Shown: positions 43,638 to 57,699 of the stretch, piece after piece
Layout of the letters: every line of letters starts with the position of its first letter
Numbering within the stretch: the first letter of the stretch is position 1
DNA from: Zelopaecilomyces penicillatus
Lineage: Eukaryota; Ascomycota; Sordariomycetes; Hypocreales; Pseudodiploosporaceae
Reading direction: 5' to 3'
Length of the DNA stretch: 64,000 nucleotides
NCBI GenBank assembly: GCA_005765155.1
Contig: VCCP01000006.1
Span: 3,670,501 to 3,734,500, forward strand
Made by a program: the position numbers and the translations under genes
The notes under the pieces: generated by a model
What the model was told of the DNA's origin: nothing
The model's database searches: none
Seen by the model: only the letters and a program-made list of their open reading frames with translations

Positions 43638-44065
43638 TGTGATGTTTGGTGAATTCCTAAGGGATAAACCTAATGAAAAGGGTTTATGTTGGTAGATGAG
43701 TTGGGGCGTTCTGAGCAATATGTCTGTTATGTTGGTGATAGATATTGAGTATTGTAACTAGGGGTTAAGTATCAGTGTAGTGAGCGGTAGTGAATAATAT
43801 GATGAAGTTGAAAGTGTGTTGATAACTATCTAAGCTATGTCTAAAGAATGAAAATTGAGGGCGTATATATATATTGTGGATCACTTGGATCACTTGTTGT
43901 GTAAGTGGTGATCTGGGTGATCCAAGTCGCTGGCTTACCTGGCTCACTATCATTCTTATGGTGATCCTACTGATCCATTATGACTGGTCCCCTTCCTCTA
44001 TGGTATGTATCTCCCTCTGGTTATATAACCGGCCTATTATATGATTATATTGTTGGGTTGTGATA
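43638..44065 (-). repeat. LTR of gypsy B (right, 5' LTR in element orientation)
   Basis: Starts TGTGATGTTTGG and ends GGGTTGTGATA; more heavily changed than the left copy. Confidence 0.9.
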
Positions 44066-44155
44066 CTAAACTCTAAGCCTATAATAAATATAAATAATCT
44101 TCTACTTAAACTAATCTATTATTAATCTTAGGATAAGAGTATCTTCCCTACTAAG

Positions 44156-47100
44156 TGTTACAACCCAATAACATGGTTATATAGTAGGCTGGTTATATAA
44201 CCTAGGAAGGGTATATATTATAGAAGAAGGGGACCAGTTAGGATGGATTAGTAGGATTACTATAAGAATAGTAGTGATCTAGGTGAGCCAGTGACTTAGA
44301 TTACTAGGATTATTACTTATAGAACAAGTGATCCAAGTGATCTATAATATATATATATACCCTTAATTTTCACTCTCTTAATTTAGTCTTAGCTTGTTAT
44401 TAATATACTCTTAACTTTATTATATTATTTATTATTATTTATTATACTAATACTTAACCCTTGGTTATAATACTCTATATCTATTATTAATATAATAGAC
44501 CTATTACTTAGAATACCTTAACTTATTTACTAATATAAACCCCTTTTATTAAGTTTATCCTTTAAGAATTTATTAAATATTATATATTAATAACTCTTAT
44601 TTAATAGATTACTATATTACCTTAAATAATACTATTATTTTATAATAGCTCCTTAAATCCCTGCCTTATCCAGAAGTACTAATTAAGAAGGATTCTTCAA
44701 TATCCCTATTAATAACCTAAATATAGATATTAATAATAAGATTAAGATTACTTTTAAAGACCTCTAAGATAACTAGAAAGAACTTAAATCAGAAGTAAAA
44801 ATCTTAAAGAAGAAACTTAAAGAATAATATAAGACATATAAAGAAGAAATAAAAATAGCCAAACTTACTATTAAAACCTTATAACTCCAGATTAAACAGC
44901 TTCTTAAGAATATAAAAATCTAAGCAAAACAGTATAAATATAGGCTAGAGATAGTTATAGTATAGATATATAATAGAAAAGATACTAAAGAAATCTTAAA
45001 ACTATAAACACCTAAGCCTTTTAATAATACCCTAAGCAAGCTTTAAGGATTCCTTACTTAACTCTATACTTTCTTTCTATACTATCTAATATAATTCTAG
45101 CTTAAACTAGTTAAAGTAAGATATATTATAAGGCTCCTTATTAGAATTATATTTATCTGGTTTAAACTAATACTTTAGGATTATATTAATAATACCTTAA
45201 TAAGCACCTTAAAAGAAAAAACTAATCTAATCTTTATTAACTATAATATCTTTAAATAATAACTCTTAAATATCTTTAGATTATTAAATAAAAAATAATA
45301 AGCAAAGCAATACCTATATAACTTATATTAAATAGGATCTACCTTAGATTATATTATAAAGTTCTATTAAATCTTATCTAAACTATCTAAAAAAGATAAA
45401 TAAATATATATAGAAACCCTATACTATAGACTTAAATTAAAAGTTAAGGATAAGTTATATAAAGAAATCCAATCAGACTCCTTTATAAAATACTATACTA
45501 TAGCTATTATTATTAATAACAGATAATACTTATACCAGTAAAAAAAGAAATATAAAGAATAAAACTAGAAACCAACTTACTTCAGATTTTAATTATAATA
45601 ATAATAATATAAAGCAAACTATAATTAATAATAAAATAATCCTAATACCCTAATAATTTAAATAGACCTTAATACTATATAATAATAAGACATATCTAAG
45701 GTCAAGTATTATAATTATAATAAAATAGGATATTTTACCAGAGATTACTAATAACCAAAACAAGAATAAAAGAACTAGAAACCAGTACTTAATATATAAT
45801 AAAGCATATATATTATAGCTAAAAATAAATAAACTCTAGTTATAATAGGACAAAGAGGATAAGGATAAGGATAACCCAGAAACTATAGACACCCTATACC
45901 TTAATAATCACTAATATTACAGACCATACTAACCCGATCTAATATTATATAATAGGACCAATAACTAGATATAAATATAAATAAAAAAGAATATTTTAAA
46001 GAGATTCTAGATTAATAAGTAATCCCTATTATAAATAATAAAAATACCCTAATTAAGGATAAAATAATAAATAATAGCTTAGACTCTAGCTCTTTAGAAT
46101 CTAAAAGTAAAGAACCTCTTAGGATAACCTAGTACTATATTATATTATATCTATTACCTAAAAGTACTGCCTATAAATATCTTAAAGAAATAGTAATTAA
46201 ATTTATATAAGTATTAAGCTATATAGATAGAGTTAACCTTTAACTTATAATTATTAAATATATTTATAAATAAATAATAAAAAAAGGCTTAGGTATTCCT
46301 ATTCTAGGAGACTACCTTAGAAGAGCCTTTATATTAAAAACTAATTATAATAAATATAAAGATAATTATATACTCTTAAACCTTAATTATATTTTTTATA
46401 ATAAAATCAGTTAGATATTATATATTAACTTTTTCTATTTTTAATATTAGAAAATAAAAATCCAGAATAAATTCTTTTTATATTATATAGAAGTATAAGG
46501 AATTAAAAATATTCTTATAATAGATTAATTTATTAACTGATATAAGGCTAAATACTTTATACCTTTTAGAATTAATATATTCGAACCATACCCTAAGACC
46601 CTAAAAGAATATAGATAAGAAGCCAAAAACAAAGACTATAAATCCATTTATTATAAGGTTTATAAATAGGAAAAACTCAAGTTAGGATATAATAGACTAT
46701 AAATTATAGACTATAGAAAAAAGGATTTATATAATTATATCAACCTTAAATATAATATATATTTATAATAGAAGCTGATATAATAATATAAAAGATAACT
46801 ACTAGAAGATAATATCCTAGGCAGAACTTAATATAAAGCTATAATAGTAATTAACTATAATAAACCTTAATATAGATAATATATAAAAGAAAATAAATAT
46901 ATATATAAGGAAATAAAGAATCTTTATAAATAAGAATTTAACTTCTAAACCTATAAAGGAAGTTAAGCTAATCGAACTTTATATTATATAATTACTTAAG
47001 GCTTAAATAAAATAAATTATAATAAACTATATAAAAAATATAATCCCAGAAACTTAAAAAACAAGTAAAGTTATCTATAAGAGGGTTATAATGCAACCCT

Positions 47101-47701
47101 TTATAAAAGACCCTTTATATAATAGGTATTAATAAGCTTAAACTAATAATAGAAATATAGATTATAGGATATTATCTTTATACTTTAATAGATAATGGAG
47201 TAATAGATAATTATATATTACTAAAAGCTATAAATTATATATAACTACTATAATATAATAAGGAAGAACTATACCCCTTTTATAACCTAGAAGGGAATAC
47301 CTTTATCTATAATAAAAGATAGATTAATAAAGAGACTAATTATCTTTAATTTAAAATCTAAGGATATTAAGATAATACTATATTTAATATAATAGATATT
47401 AAAGAATATAAACTTATATTAAGCTATCTCTGATTATTTAATAATAACCTATAGATTGATTAAAAGATAGGCTAGATATAATAGAGTGATATTATATTAT
47501 CTCTAAAAGATTATAAAGATTTAATAATAATAAGCAAAGCAAAGAAAGTATACTTTATAGCTATTAAGAAGAGCCTTTTACTAGGAAATTATACTAAAAA
47601 ATAATATAATAATTAATAATAATAAACCTAATAGATTATTATTACTCTTAGGATAATAATAAAGTAATTATAAGAACACTCTAAAGATAAATCACCCTTA
47701 G
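44156..47701 (+). mobile_element. Decayed gypsy fragment C, 5' LTR through gag to early pol
   Basis: The LTR at about 44156-44584 starts TGTTACAACCCAATAACATGG. Gag and the start of pol follow, recognisable only by alignment to elements A and D. Both C-to-T and G-to-A changes are dense and stops occur in all frames. It carries the same 261-bp gag segment as B and D. It is cut at 47701 by element E, with CTTAG directly before the E LTR. Confidence 0.8.
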
Positions 47702-50564
47702 TATAATGTTTAATAAATTCTTAAGGGATAAACCTAATAAAAAGGGTTTATATTAATAGATAAGTCAGGGCGTTCTAAGTAATAGGTCTGTCATATAGGT
47801 AATAGATATAAAATATTATAACCAGGGGTCAAGTATCAGTATAATAAGCGATAATAAATAATATAATAAAGTTAAAAGTGTATTAATAACTATCTAAGCT
47901 ATATCTAAAGGATGAAAATTAAGGGTATATATATATATTATAAATCATTTAGATCACTTATTATATAAGTAATGATCTAGGTGATTTAAGTTACTGGCTC
48001 ACCTGGCTTATTACTATTCTTATAGTGATCCTACTAATCCATTATAACTGGTTCCCTTTCCTTTATAGTATATACCTCCCTTAGGTTATATAACCGGCCT
48101 ATTATATGATTATATTATTGGGTTGTAATATAATATCTCCCTCCTAATAGTCTTATCCTTAAGGCTTATTAATTATTTCTTTATAAAAATGTAATCCTAG
48201 CTATAATTATAGGTATGGTTCCTTTTCTTTTTTCTTTATATTTTTAATATAATACCTTAAGGTATCTTAAAATATTATATTAGTTAGAAGATTAATTAGT
48301 ATAAGAGTCTTATAATTCTTATTAAGGGTACTAGTGATATTATTATACCTTATTCCTTTTATTCTTAATATCACTTAATATATTATATAATTAAAGTAAT
48401 TTCTTATTGCTCAGAATACATTCATTATAATCATTCTTATAACAGCTCAGGGATAACTATATCCTTAAATAAGTTTTTCTATTCTATTTTACTTTCCGGA
48501 AGGTAATTGGTTTATCCAGTCATAAAGATTCTATCAGAAAAGAATTATATTAAGCAAGAGGAGAAGGAGATAAAGAAACAGCTTTAAACAATATAAAAGG
48601 CAGTGTTCGCTATAATAGTATAATTAAGTTGTTTATATCATTAGTATTAATCCATAATATTATAAGGTTATAAGATAATAAAATAGGGTTTATAGTTATT
48701 GAATGATCTGGATATAACTAAGTGGGTAGAGTTGGATATAGTGATTAAGATCCAGTTATTAAGGGGTTTTAATATAATTGATTGGAATTTGATTTTCTAG
48801 GATGGCTCCTTACCCTCTAATAGTATTATTATATTAGGGATTAATAATAGTTTAGATAATTAAGGGGCTCTTATAAATTCTCCTTAGGTTTAAACCCTTT
48901 CTATTTAACTAGATATTCTTTCTTATTATTATTTAATCTATAATCTATAATTATTTTAACTTTCTATTCCTCTTCTACTATATATATTATAATATCTATA
49001 TATTCTTTTATATTATCTAATACTTGATTTAGTAAGAAGATATAAAATACAGGGTATAACTATATATTCTTTAATAATAAAAGTTTATAGTTGATATTAA
49101 AAATAACTTTCTTAACCTTAAATAATCTAAGTTTTTTAAAATCTAATTTATTACTTGATTGTATTATTATAATATTTGGAGAGGTTTTGCCTGGTATATA
49201 ATATAAAAGGTATACTATATCTCCCTCTTTAAAGATTAATCCCTTTAATCTTTATTAATCCATATAGTGTTTTATTCTGTTATGAATGATTTGGAGTTAT
49301 ATATAGAGTTCTTTATACAGCTTCTATAGTTATATAGTGTCTAGTATAGCTTTTTCTGACTTCAGCCCTTCTTAATATAGTAAATAGAATACTTCTAGTA
49401 TAAATCCATAATTAATATATATTGGTATAGTCTGTATTAACTTAGAAACGGATATATTATAAGCTAATTATATAGTTAATAGGTGTTTTATCCAGTTATC
49501 CTAATAGTAATTAATATAAGTATATAGGTATCCTTTAATAATTTAATTGATTTATTCTATTTATCTATCTGTTTATAGATAATAGGTAGTATTAAGTTTA
49601 TATCTAGTCCTAAGATATCCTATTAGTCCTTACCAAAACTTAAAGGCAAATACTATTTCTCTATTAGAGATGATTTCCTTTAATAAACTATACAAGCTTA
49701 CTATCACTTTATTAAAGCTATAAGTAAAGTCTTCTACTATACTCGCTTTAAGATAGGGTATAAAGTATAAGAACTTTATTAATCTTTTTATAATAACCTA
49801 TATAGAGTTATAAGCTACTTTTATAAGAGGTTTTATAGATAGGGGTAGTTTAATAATAAAGTCAAATGATACTGATTCTTATAGTTGTATTGGTATTAAT
49901 AATAGTTATAGTTCTCTATATAGTTTATGTCTTGCTAGCTTAATTTATTTATAAGTAATGCAGTCATTTATAACCTTCTGGACTATCTATTATAGTCCTT
50001 TAAATCTGTAGTATCTTTATATTTATTCTATGGTCTTTATAATTCCTTAATGATTATAAACAGGGGATTTATATAATTCTTATATAATGGTTTCTTAAAG
50101 TTCTTTAAATATCCAGAGTTTCTTATTATACTTATAATATTTATCTTTCTATTTTATGCCTTTAGGTGCCTTTACTATATCTTCTAAGGAGTATACTTGT
50201 TTAACTTATTTTAAGATAGGGTTAGCTAATATAACTTGATATATAGTATTTAATTTTATTTATAGTATACCTAATTTGGATATCTAAAAGATTTATTCTT
50301 TATAATAAGGCTTTCCATTATTATAATCGCTTTATTGGCTTAAAGCATCTGCTCTATTATTTTCAGATTCTTTATAATAGATGATTTTATAATTATAGTT
50401 TATAAGGGTTTCTATATAGCAGGTTTATTATACATTTAGCTTCTATATAATAATAAAGTAAAAGATATTCTTATAATTAATAAAAACCTTTATTTAATAA
50501 TTGTTTTCTTATAAGTAATATAAGAATTTATTAAAAGCTTTAATAATAGCTATAAATTCCTTAT
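47702..50564 (-). mobile_element. Decayed gypsy fragment E, 3' LTR plus integrase/RNase H region
   Basis: The LTR spans about 47702-48130 on the minus strand (TATAATGTTTAATAAATTC matches the A LTR start). It is followed by the remnant of the antisense gene (about 48258-48860) and by pol from the C-terminus back to RNase H. The sequence stops at 50564, where the copia element F begins. Every frame is full of stops. Confidence 0.8.
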
Positions 50565-51008
50565 TATTAAAATAAAATGGGTTTTTTCTATATATAGCAG
50601 CCTAACCTGCTATAGTCTAGCAGCCTAATCTGCTATAGTCTAGTAGCTTAATCTGCTATAGCCTAGCAGCTAGACCTATATAGCTTAGTAAGCTAAGCTT
50701 ATAAAGCCCTTATAGCTTAACCTATAAAGGGATAGACTAGTGCTTACTTTCTGTTTTAGTATTTGGAATATCTAATAATTCCAAATAGTTATTTGGAATA
50801 TCTTAAAATAATTCCAAATTATCTTAGAATTAGATAGATATAAAAGATAAAAGAATTCCTAGTTATATCCTTCTTCTTTTCTATATTAGCAATTCAATCA
50901 CTTCTTTCTTCTTTTCTATAGACTTTACTCTAGATAACTATTCGCTGCCTTTCTTTCACTGCTATTATTACTAGCTTTAGTTATAACTTTATACTGTAAA
51001 TTGTAATA
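50565..51008 (+). repeat. 5' LTR of copia F
   Basis: The 444-bp copy carries four GCAGCCTAACCTGCTATAGTCTA-type short repeats near its start, as in the 3' LTR and the minus-strand solo LTR. Confidence 0.8.
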
Positions 51009-54000
51009 GGTTATAAGCCCGGAAGAATAGTTATTCCAGACTGTAAAAAGAAGACTCTTTTTCCTGCTGTATTCAACCTCTTTATATATCAGATTTTTCG
51101 CCCCTCCTCTGACCAGTCGGACCCATATTTCCCACTAATCAGAAGTCATGAAAAACACTGCATACACAAGAGTTGAACATTGGACCTACAGCTTATAGCA
51201 TGACCCACTTTCGGATTTATAGATTACTAATTTAGACTTATAGAATTATAGGTTATGGCTTTATTAACTATGCTAAATATGGTTAATCACTTGAATTATT
51301 AGTTAAGTTTGCAAAAGGCCTATATAAGACTATAGAAGTCGGCTGACTAAGCAAAGACGCTGTGCCAGCTATGCTATAACCTGACTATAGCTAGCATGTG
51401 ACAAGCAACCCTCACACCTGTCACCCCCCCCCCCTAGCCAATTAGCTATTTTTAGGGCTCTTATTAAGACCTGGCCACTTATAGCACTGCTATAACCGGC
51501 ACTTTCAGCTGTTTATAACACTGTTATATAGCTATAAGCTTATTTTTAGAAGCTTATTTTTCCTCTATATCGCTATAACTACTAGTTATAACAGTCTGAT
51601 CCTGAAAATGTCAGGTCAGGACTTTTTAATAGAAGAGAATTTATTAGAATTATAGGCTCTTCGATCTTAGATATAGGAGCTCATATAACAATTATAACAG
51701 CTACAGGGCCAATTTATAGCGGCTACAGCTGCTAAGACTGCTGAAGAACCTCTATAACCTTAACTTTAGCCACCTTAATCACTGCTATAGCCTATATAGT
51801 CTATTAACCTATTAGGTGATCTAGCTTTGAAGGAGCTATCTAAGAAAATATAGGCCTTTCTAGAAGCTTTTAGGTTAAAAGGCCCTGATAATTATAATTA
51901 ATAGCTTTAGGCCCTATTTATCCAGCTATAAGCATTAGGATTACCTAATTTTCTATCAGAACCCATTATAAGCAGTTAATTTAGTGATTATTATTAGGCT
52001 ATTTTGCTTCTGTTACTTTATGACAGCTGCTTATAATACCTAAAAGCCTCTATAAGTTGGGCTATAATGCCTCTAAAAGCTTATCAAATACTGAATAAGC
52101 AATACTGCTATAATGCTACCCTATAGCGTGGAACCCTCTATAGCGCCTTTTATAAGCTTAGCTTTAGCAGCTATAAAGGCTCTATAAAGACATTCAACAG
52201 CAAATTCAACACCTGACTCGCTAGGCTATAGTTAGCTTTAGTTACTATACAGCCTATAGATCAGATAAATCAGTATCTGAAGGCTGTAAAAGAAGCTTTT
52301 CTATAATGGGCTGAATGCTAAAGGAATAATATCAGGATTCATATAGTATTTAACACCTCTCTTAACGCCCTAAATTTACAGTTCCTTATAGCAGACTTAC
52401 TAGAAGAGCTATAGGATAAAAGCTCTTTAATTATAAAAGCTAGCTCCTATAGAGCTAGAGAAGCTAAGGAACCTTCTAAAAAAACCTATAAGGACTTTAA
52501 GAAGAAGGAAAAACCGTTTAAATCCATTAAAAAACAGCCTTATAAGCCTTTTTAGAAGGATAAAAAGATAAAGAAGCCTGCTATTAATAGCAAGGAACCT
52601 AATAAAGCTTCCTTTATAATAGGCACTTATAACCTATCTATAGATGACTGGAATACTGCAGCTAGTACCTAAAGCTCTGATTCTAAATCTAATATAGAAG
52701 GTTTAGAAGCTATAGAGCCTAAAGAAACAGCTTATAGCACCCATTATAACGCTAATTTAAAGAATGCCCTGCTATATAATACTGGCTCAACATATTATAT
52801 CATTAATAACAGAACCCTCTTTACTAATTATAGCGCCTATAATAAGAAACCAAGGCCTATAGCAACTAATAGCAGTCCAATCTATCCAAAAGGATCTGGA
52901 ACAGCTGTATTTATAGTGCTTATAGGGCTTAAACCCAGGACTTATAGCACTCTAAAGCTGAAAAATACATTATATATCCCTGATATAGATATAAATATAG
53001 TAAGTAGGGTAAAGCATTATACTTCTAGTAATACACTTCTATAAAAGAAGCTATTTATAATAGACCGAACCTGCTATAAACTATTAAACTTCACTAAACA
53101 CAGCTTCTTCCTTTAGCAAAAAGGGAAGCCTACACCTGAATTTACAGGGCCTTCCAACCACTATTATAGCTATCTAATAGCGGTTGAAATCACCTCTAAC
53201 CCCCCCCCTGGTATATATAAGGACCTTACTGAGCCCTCTAAACCAGCTAAATAGCTGCTAGAACTAATAAAAAGCCCTGAAATTTCAGGCCTATATACAC
53301 CAGAAAGCCCTGATCCAGACTCAGGCCTACTATAAGACCTATTAGAAGATACTATATCCCTTCTAGAACCCTCTAAAAACACTGTTATAAAGGGAGATAC
53401 AGGTCTTTTAGCTAAAACTAACTATCAAAAGCTGTTATAGCTAGCAGGGATTTGGCACATCTGTCTCAACCATATTGGCCTATAGCTGCTAAAAAAGACC
53501 GCTAAAATTTCAGCGGGCTTATCTGATTTTACTGTTGTAAAAGAAGCAGATTTCTTCTGTTTAGCTTGTATATAGGCTAAATCAGTATATAGACCCTCTA
53601 AAAACCTAATTCCAGACCCACTGAAAGTACTAAAGGTTATAAAGGGAGACACCTTTCAGATAAAACCAACCCCCTATAATAAGCTCTCTATAGGGCTTAT
53701 TCTAATAGAAAGAAAATCCCGTTATTAAAAGGTTCTCTTACTATCTAATAAGGAAGGTTATACTATCTTCTCAGCTATAAAGGGGTTATTTAAAGGGCTA
53801 AAAGCCCATTATAAAAAATACCCTTTATAGCTGTATTTTAATAATGAAAAAGAGGTCTTAGCATTATTAAAAGACTGGCTAGCAGGCAAAGGTATTGGTT
53901 TTAGTATATCTAGCCCCTATATTCATAAGCAAAATAGCCTGCTAGAACACTCTATAAGGGTTATTCTAGATCAACTATAGGCCATTATAATCTAAGCCTA

Positions 54001-56398
54001 ACTACCACTTTTTCTTTGGACTACTATTTTACCTATTATAATTAACCTTATTAATTATATAGTGGTTATAAACAAGGACCTCAGCCCATTACAGCTCTTC
54101 TTATAAGAGCTAAAACCAGCTCTAACAGCTAACAAGCCAAATCTAGCAGCCTATAGAGCTATTAGAGCCTATTATAAGGTTGTTATCCCTGCTGAAAAGC
54201 GCTAATAAGGTGCTAAACTAAGCCCTAGAATAGAGCCAGCTAGGCTACTAGCTATACTAGACAAAAACATCTATTCGATCTATATACCTTCCTATCAATA
54301 GATAACTAAGACCTCTTTTCTTTATATTATAGAAGGAATAGGCCCTATAAGTCAAAGCCTTAAGGGTAATTTTCACAGTCTTTAGAGCTCTTCTAGCTTA
54401 AAGGGAGAATTAGAAGAGCTTTATACCCTGCCAAAATCAACAGATCAATCTACCCTAAAGGATCTGACCGATTTACAAGCCCTTAATCAAGCTAGAAGAC
54501 CTATCCAACTGCCAGAGCCTGTACTACAGACGCCATAACAGCTGCCACAACCGCTACAACAGCTGCCACAGCCTGTATCACAGCCTGTAACACAATTACC
54601 ACAGCCTACTAAACAGCCTGAACAGCTGTCAGAAGACTCTAAACCTATACAGCTAGATCTTGCCTACCCTATAGATATCTGCTATAAGCTAAAGGCAAAA
54701 TTCACTACTAAGGCTTCTTTAGAACCTGCTGGCTGAAAACAAGCCCTAGAAGACCCTGCTAAAAAACAATGGATTAGTACTATTTATAGCGAATTCCATC
54801 AGATTTTACAAGCTAAAATCATGTATTTTATCCCTTTTTCAGAGGTTCCAAAAGACCGAAAAATCCTGAAAAATAGGCTTGTTCTTAAGCTTAAAAAGGA
54901 TTCACAAAATCAGCCCTTAAAATATAAGGCTAGGCTTGTTATAAAGGGTTTTATATAAATTAAAGGAAAAGACTACTTTAAAACATTTATAGCTATTAGT
55001 ATTCCCCCTACTTAATGGATTTTACTAGCTTTAGCAGCCTTTTATAACTAGGAAATCGAACAAATCGATTTTATAAGGGCTTTTTTAAACAGCTAGTTAT
55101 CTGAGGATATTTTTATAGAATTTCCAGAAGGTCTCTCTTCTTTTATAGAGACCCAGACCCCTAGAAACCAGCCTTTAACAGCCTTATTAGCTAAGCTAGG
55201 CTATAACCCTGCTATAAAACAGGTTATCCTGCTAAAAAAGGCCCTATACAAGTTAAAGTAAGGCCCCTATGAATAGTAATAGTAGCTAATTAAGCTGCTA
55301 GCTACCCTAGGGTTCTAACCCTTAGTCTCTGACCCGGCTGTCTTTATCAATACCCAGACTAATACCTTTATTATCACCTATATTAATAACTGCCTTATTA
55401 TAGGACCTGACCTACCCTATATTAACAGGCTAAAACGCCTGTTAAATAAGGTTTTTGCTATAGAAGATAGAGGCTCTATAGCCTTTTTCTTAGGGGTCCA
55501 AATCAGCCATAACCGGGCTAAAAAGGAGCTATGGTTATACCAGTCTTAGTATATTAATAAGGCTCTTCAGTGCTTTCAGCTATAAGATACAACCCCTACA
55601 GCTATCCCCCTACAGCCCAGAGCACTAAAAGAACCCCTAAAAAGGGGTCTTACCCCTACTGAACAACAGACCTATCAGTAGATTATAAGGACTTTAATAT
55701 ATCTTATACTGCTTTCCAGGCCTGATATAGCCTTTCCAATACAGTAGCTTTCTCGATATATACAACAGGGCTATATTAACCACTATAACACAGCTAGGAA
55801 CCTTCTAAAGTACCTAAAAGGCTCTAAAGAACTAGCTATCTTATATAAGGCCTCAGGCCTTATACAGGCTAGACAGACAGCTCTTCAGCTACTAGGCTAT
55901 TCAAACAGTGATTTTACAGGCTGTAAAACCACTAGCAAATCCACCTACAGGTACCTCTTTAAGCTAGCTAGTAGGCCTATCTACTAGAAGGCTAAAAAAC
56001 AGACCACTATAGCCCTCTTAACTATAGAAGCTAAATCAGATGCTTTAGTAGAGGCTATAAAAGAGCTAAAATAGCTCTCTAAGCTCTTTATAGAGTTAAA
56101 AATCCCTCTTCAGCGGCCTATAGACCTATATTATGATAATACAGCCTCTATAAGCAATACTAAGAACCCTGATCAGTATACCTAAACTAAGTATACCCTG
56201 CTAAAATTCCATTATATTAAGCAGGAAGCAGCTAGTAAGCTATTTAAGATAAATTATCTTACAACTAAGGCTATGTCTGCTGATAGGCTAACTAAGGCTT
56301 TAACAGGCCTTATTTTTCAAGGCTTTTTAAGCCTTTTAAACCTGCAAAAACCCCTTATAAAGAGCTAGCTATATACTATATAGCTTACTAAAGGGAGT

Positions 56399-56841
56399 GT
56401 TAAAATAAAATGGGTTTTTTCTATATATAGTAGCTTAACCTGCTATAGTCTAGCAGCCTAATCTATTATAGTCTAGCAGCTTAACCTGCTATAGCCTAGC
56501 AGCTAGACCTATATAGCTTAATAAGCTAAGCTTATAAAGCCCTTATAGCTTAATCTATAAAGGGATAGACTAGTGCTTACTTTCTGTTTTAGTATTTGGA
56601 ATATCTAATAATTCCAAATAGTTATTTAAAATATCTTAAAATAATTCCAAATTATCTTAGAATTAGATAGATATAAAAGATAGAAGGATTCCTAGTTATA
56701 TCCTTCTTCTTTTCTATATCAGTAATTCAATCACTTCTTTCTTCTTTTCTATAGACTTCACTCTGGATAACTATTCACTGCCTTTCTTCCACTACTATCA
56801 TTACTAGCTTTAGTTATAACTTTATACTACAAATTGCAATA
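56399..56841 (+). repeat. 3' LTR of copia F
   Basis: The 443-bp copy follows the polypurine tract. The sequence after it (from 56842) does not resume element E, so the far side of the insertion has been rearranged or deleted. Confidence 0.8.
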
Positions 56842-57699
56842 ATAGAGAAATAGGAAGTCTAAAAAAGAAGCAGAGGAGCTAATAAAAGGAATTAAACCCT
56901 TAGCCCCCTCTATACTATATACCACTAATTCAATCTATAAGATATAAAAGAAAGACCACTACTTAAATAGGTATTAATTTATCTTTATAATACTTAAGAG
57001 TAGTAGGGTATACTATAACTATTAAATTTATTAAAAAGATAGATAATATATTCCTTATTAAAAGGCCTATATTATATATCAAATACTTTAATAGTTATAT
57101 TAATCTTTATTCTAATAGAATAGTTATAAAAGGGACCCTTTAATATATTAAAGAGATAGTAAAAGCTTTTTTTAATGGATTAATAATTTAAGTTATTTGA
57201 TCTAGTAGATCTAAATACTATACTATATAAGTATAACCAGTAATACCTCTATCTATAGGTTAAATAGCAGAGTTAAACACTCTAGGGATATTAAGGGAGT
57301 TAAAGGGATTAAATATTAAGGGAATACTTGATTAAGGATAGATAAGGTAGAAAAAGTAAAGTATATATATATAGGCATCTGAAGGTTATATTTAGATACT
57401 ATTACTTGATTGATTATAAATATTACCTAACTTAATGATAGGGTTATCTTTAATATTTACTAGAAGGGTTTTAATAGCTGGGTTGAATACACTCTTTTAC
57501 TAGTTAATTAAGCTATAGCTGTATAAGCTGTATTTAAGGGGATTGAACTATATAAGTAGATAGGCTATACCCAGGCTATTTAAATAGGTAGATATTATCG
57601 AATTTAAGTTTTTTTTTTTCTCTTTTATCTAAGAATTTTCTAGTGTATTTAAAAGACTAACTATTAAAAAGCTATCTTCTTTATCTGATCAGTTATAGG
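56842..57699. other. AT-rich decayed sequence, unassigned
   Basis: No open frame is seen. It may include the degraded 5' end of the NRPS-like gene that follows, or another repeat. Confidence 0.4.

Larger units (their letters stand above)
36731..44065 (-). mobile_element. Hypermutated Ty3/gypsy element B, 7335 bp, with a different gag region
   Basis: The LTRs at 36731-37158 and 43638-44065 (428 bp each) are flanked by CTAAA at 36726-36730 and 44066-44070. LTRs and pol match element A closely, apart from many changes that read as C-to-T on the plus strand (G-to-A on the coding strand). Pol is broken by stops. The gag N-terminal and central part (about 42.66-43.63 kb) is not the A-type sequence. 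Both LTRs carry mutations, the right one more. Confidence 0.9.
50565..56841 (+). mobile_element. RIP-decayed Ty1/copia retrotransposon F
   Basis: The LTRs are 50565-51008 and 56399-56841 (TGTTAAAATAAAATGGG to TTGCAATA-type ends; the 5' copy starts TATT). A polypurine AAAGGGAG precedes the 3' LTR. Inside, gag begins near ATG 51608 (MSGQDFLIEENLLEL) and integrase pieces lie at about 53.4-54.0 kb. RT pieces (FIEFPEGLSS, KKALYKLK, INNCLIIGPDL) lie at 55.1-55.5 kb, and the RNase H end at 56.1-56.3 kb (NYLTTKAMSADRLTKALTG). Many CAG/CAA codons now read TAG/TAA, so no frame is functional. The order with RNase H last and integrase before RT fixes the copia class. Confidence 0.88.

Noticed and set aside
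53170..53652. Minus-strand frames of 70 and 75 codons inside copia F
   Set aside because: They are antisense shadows in a RIP-decayed pol region with no motif of their own.
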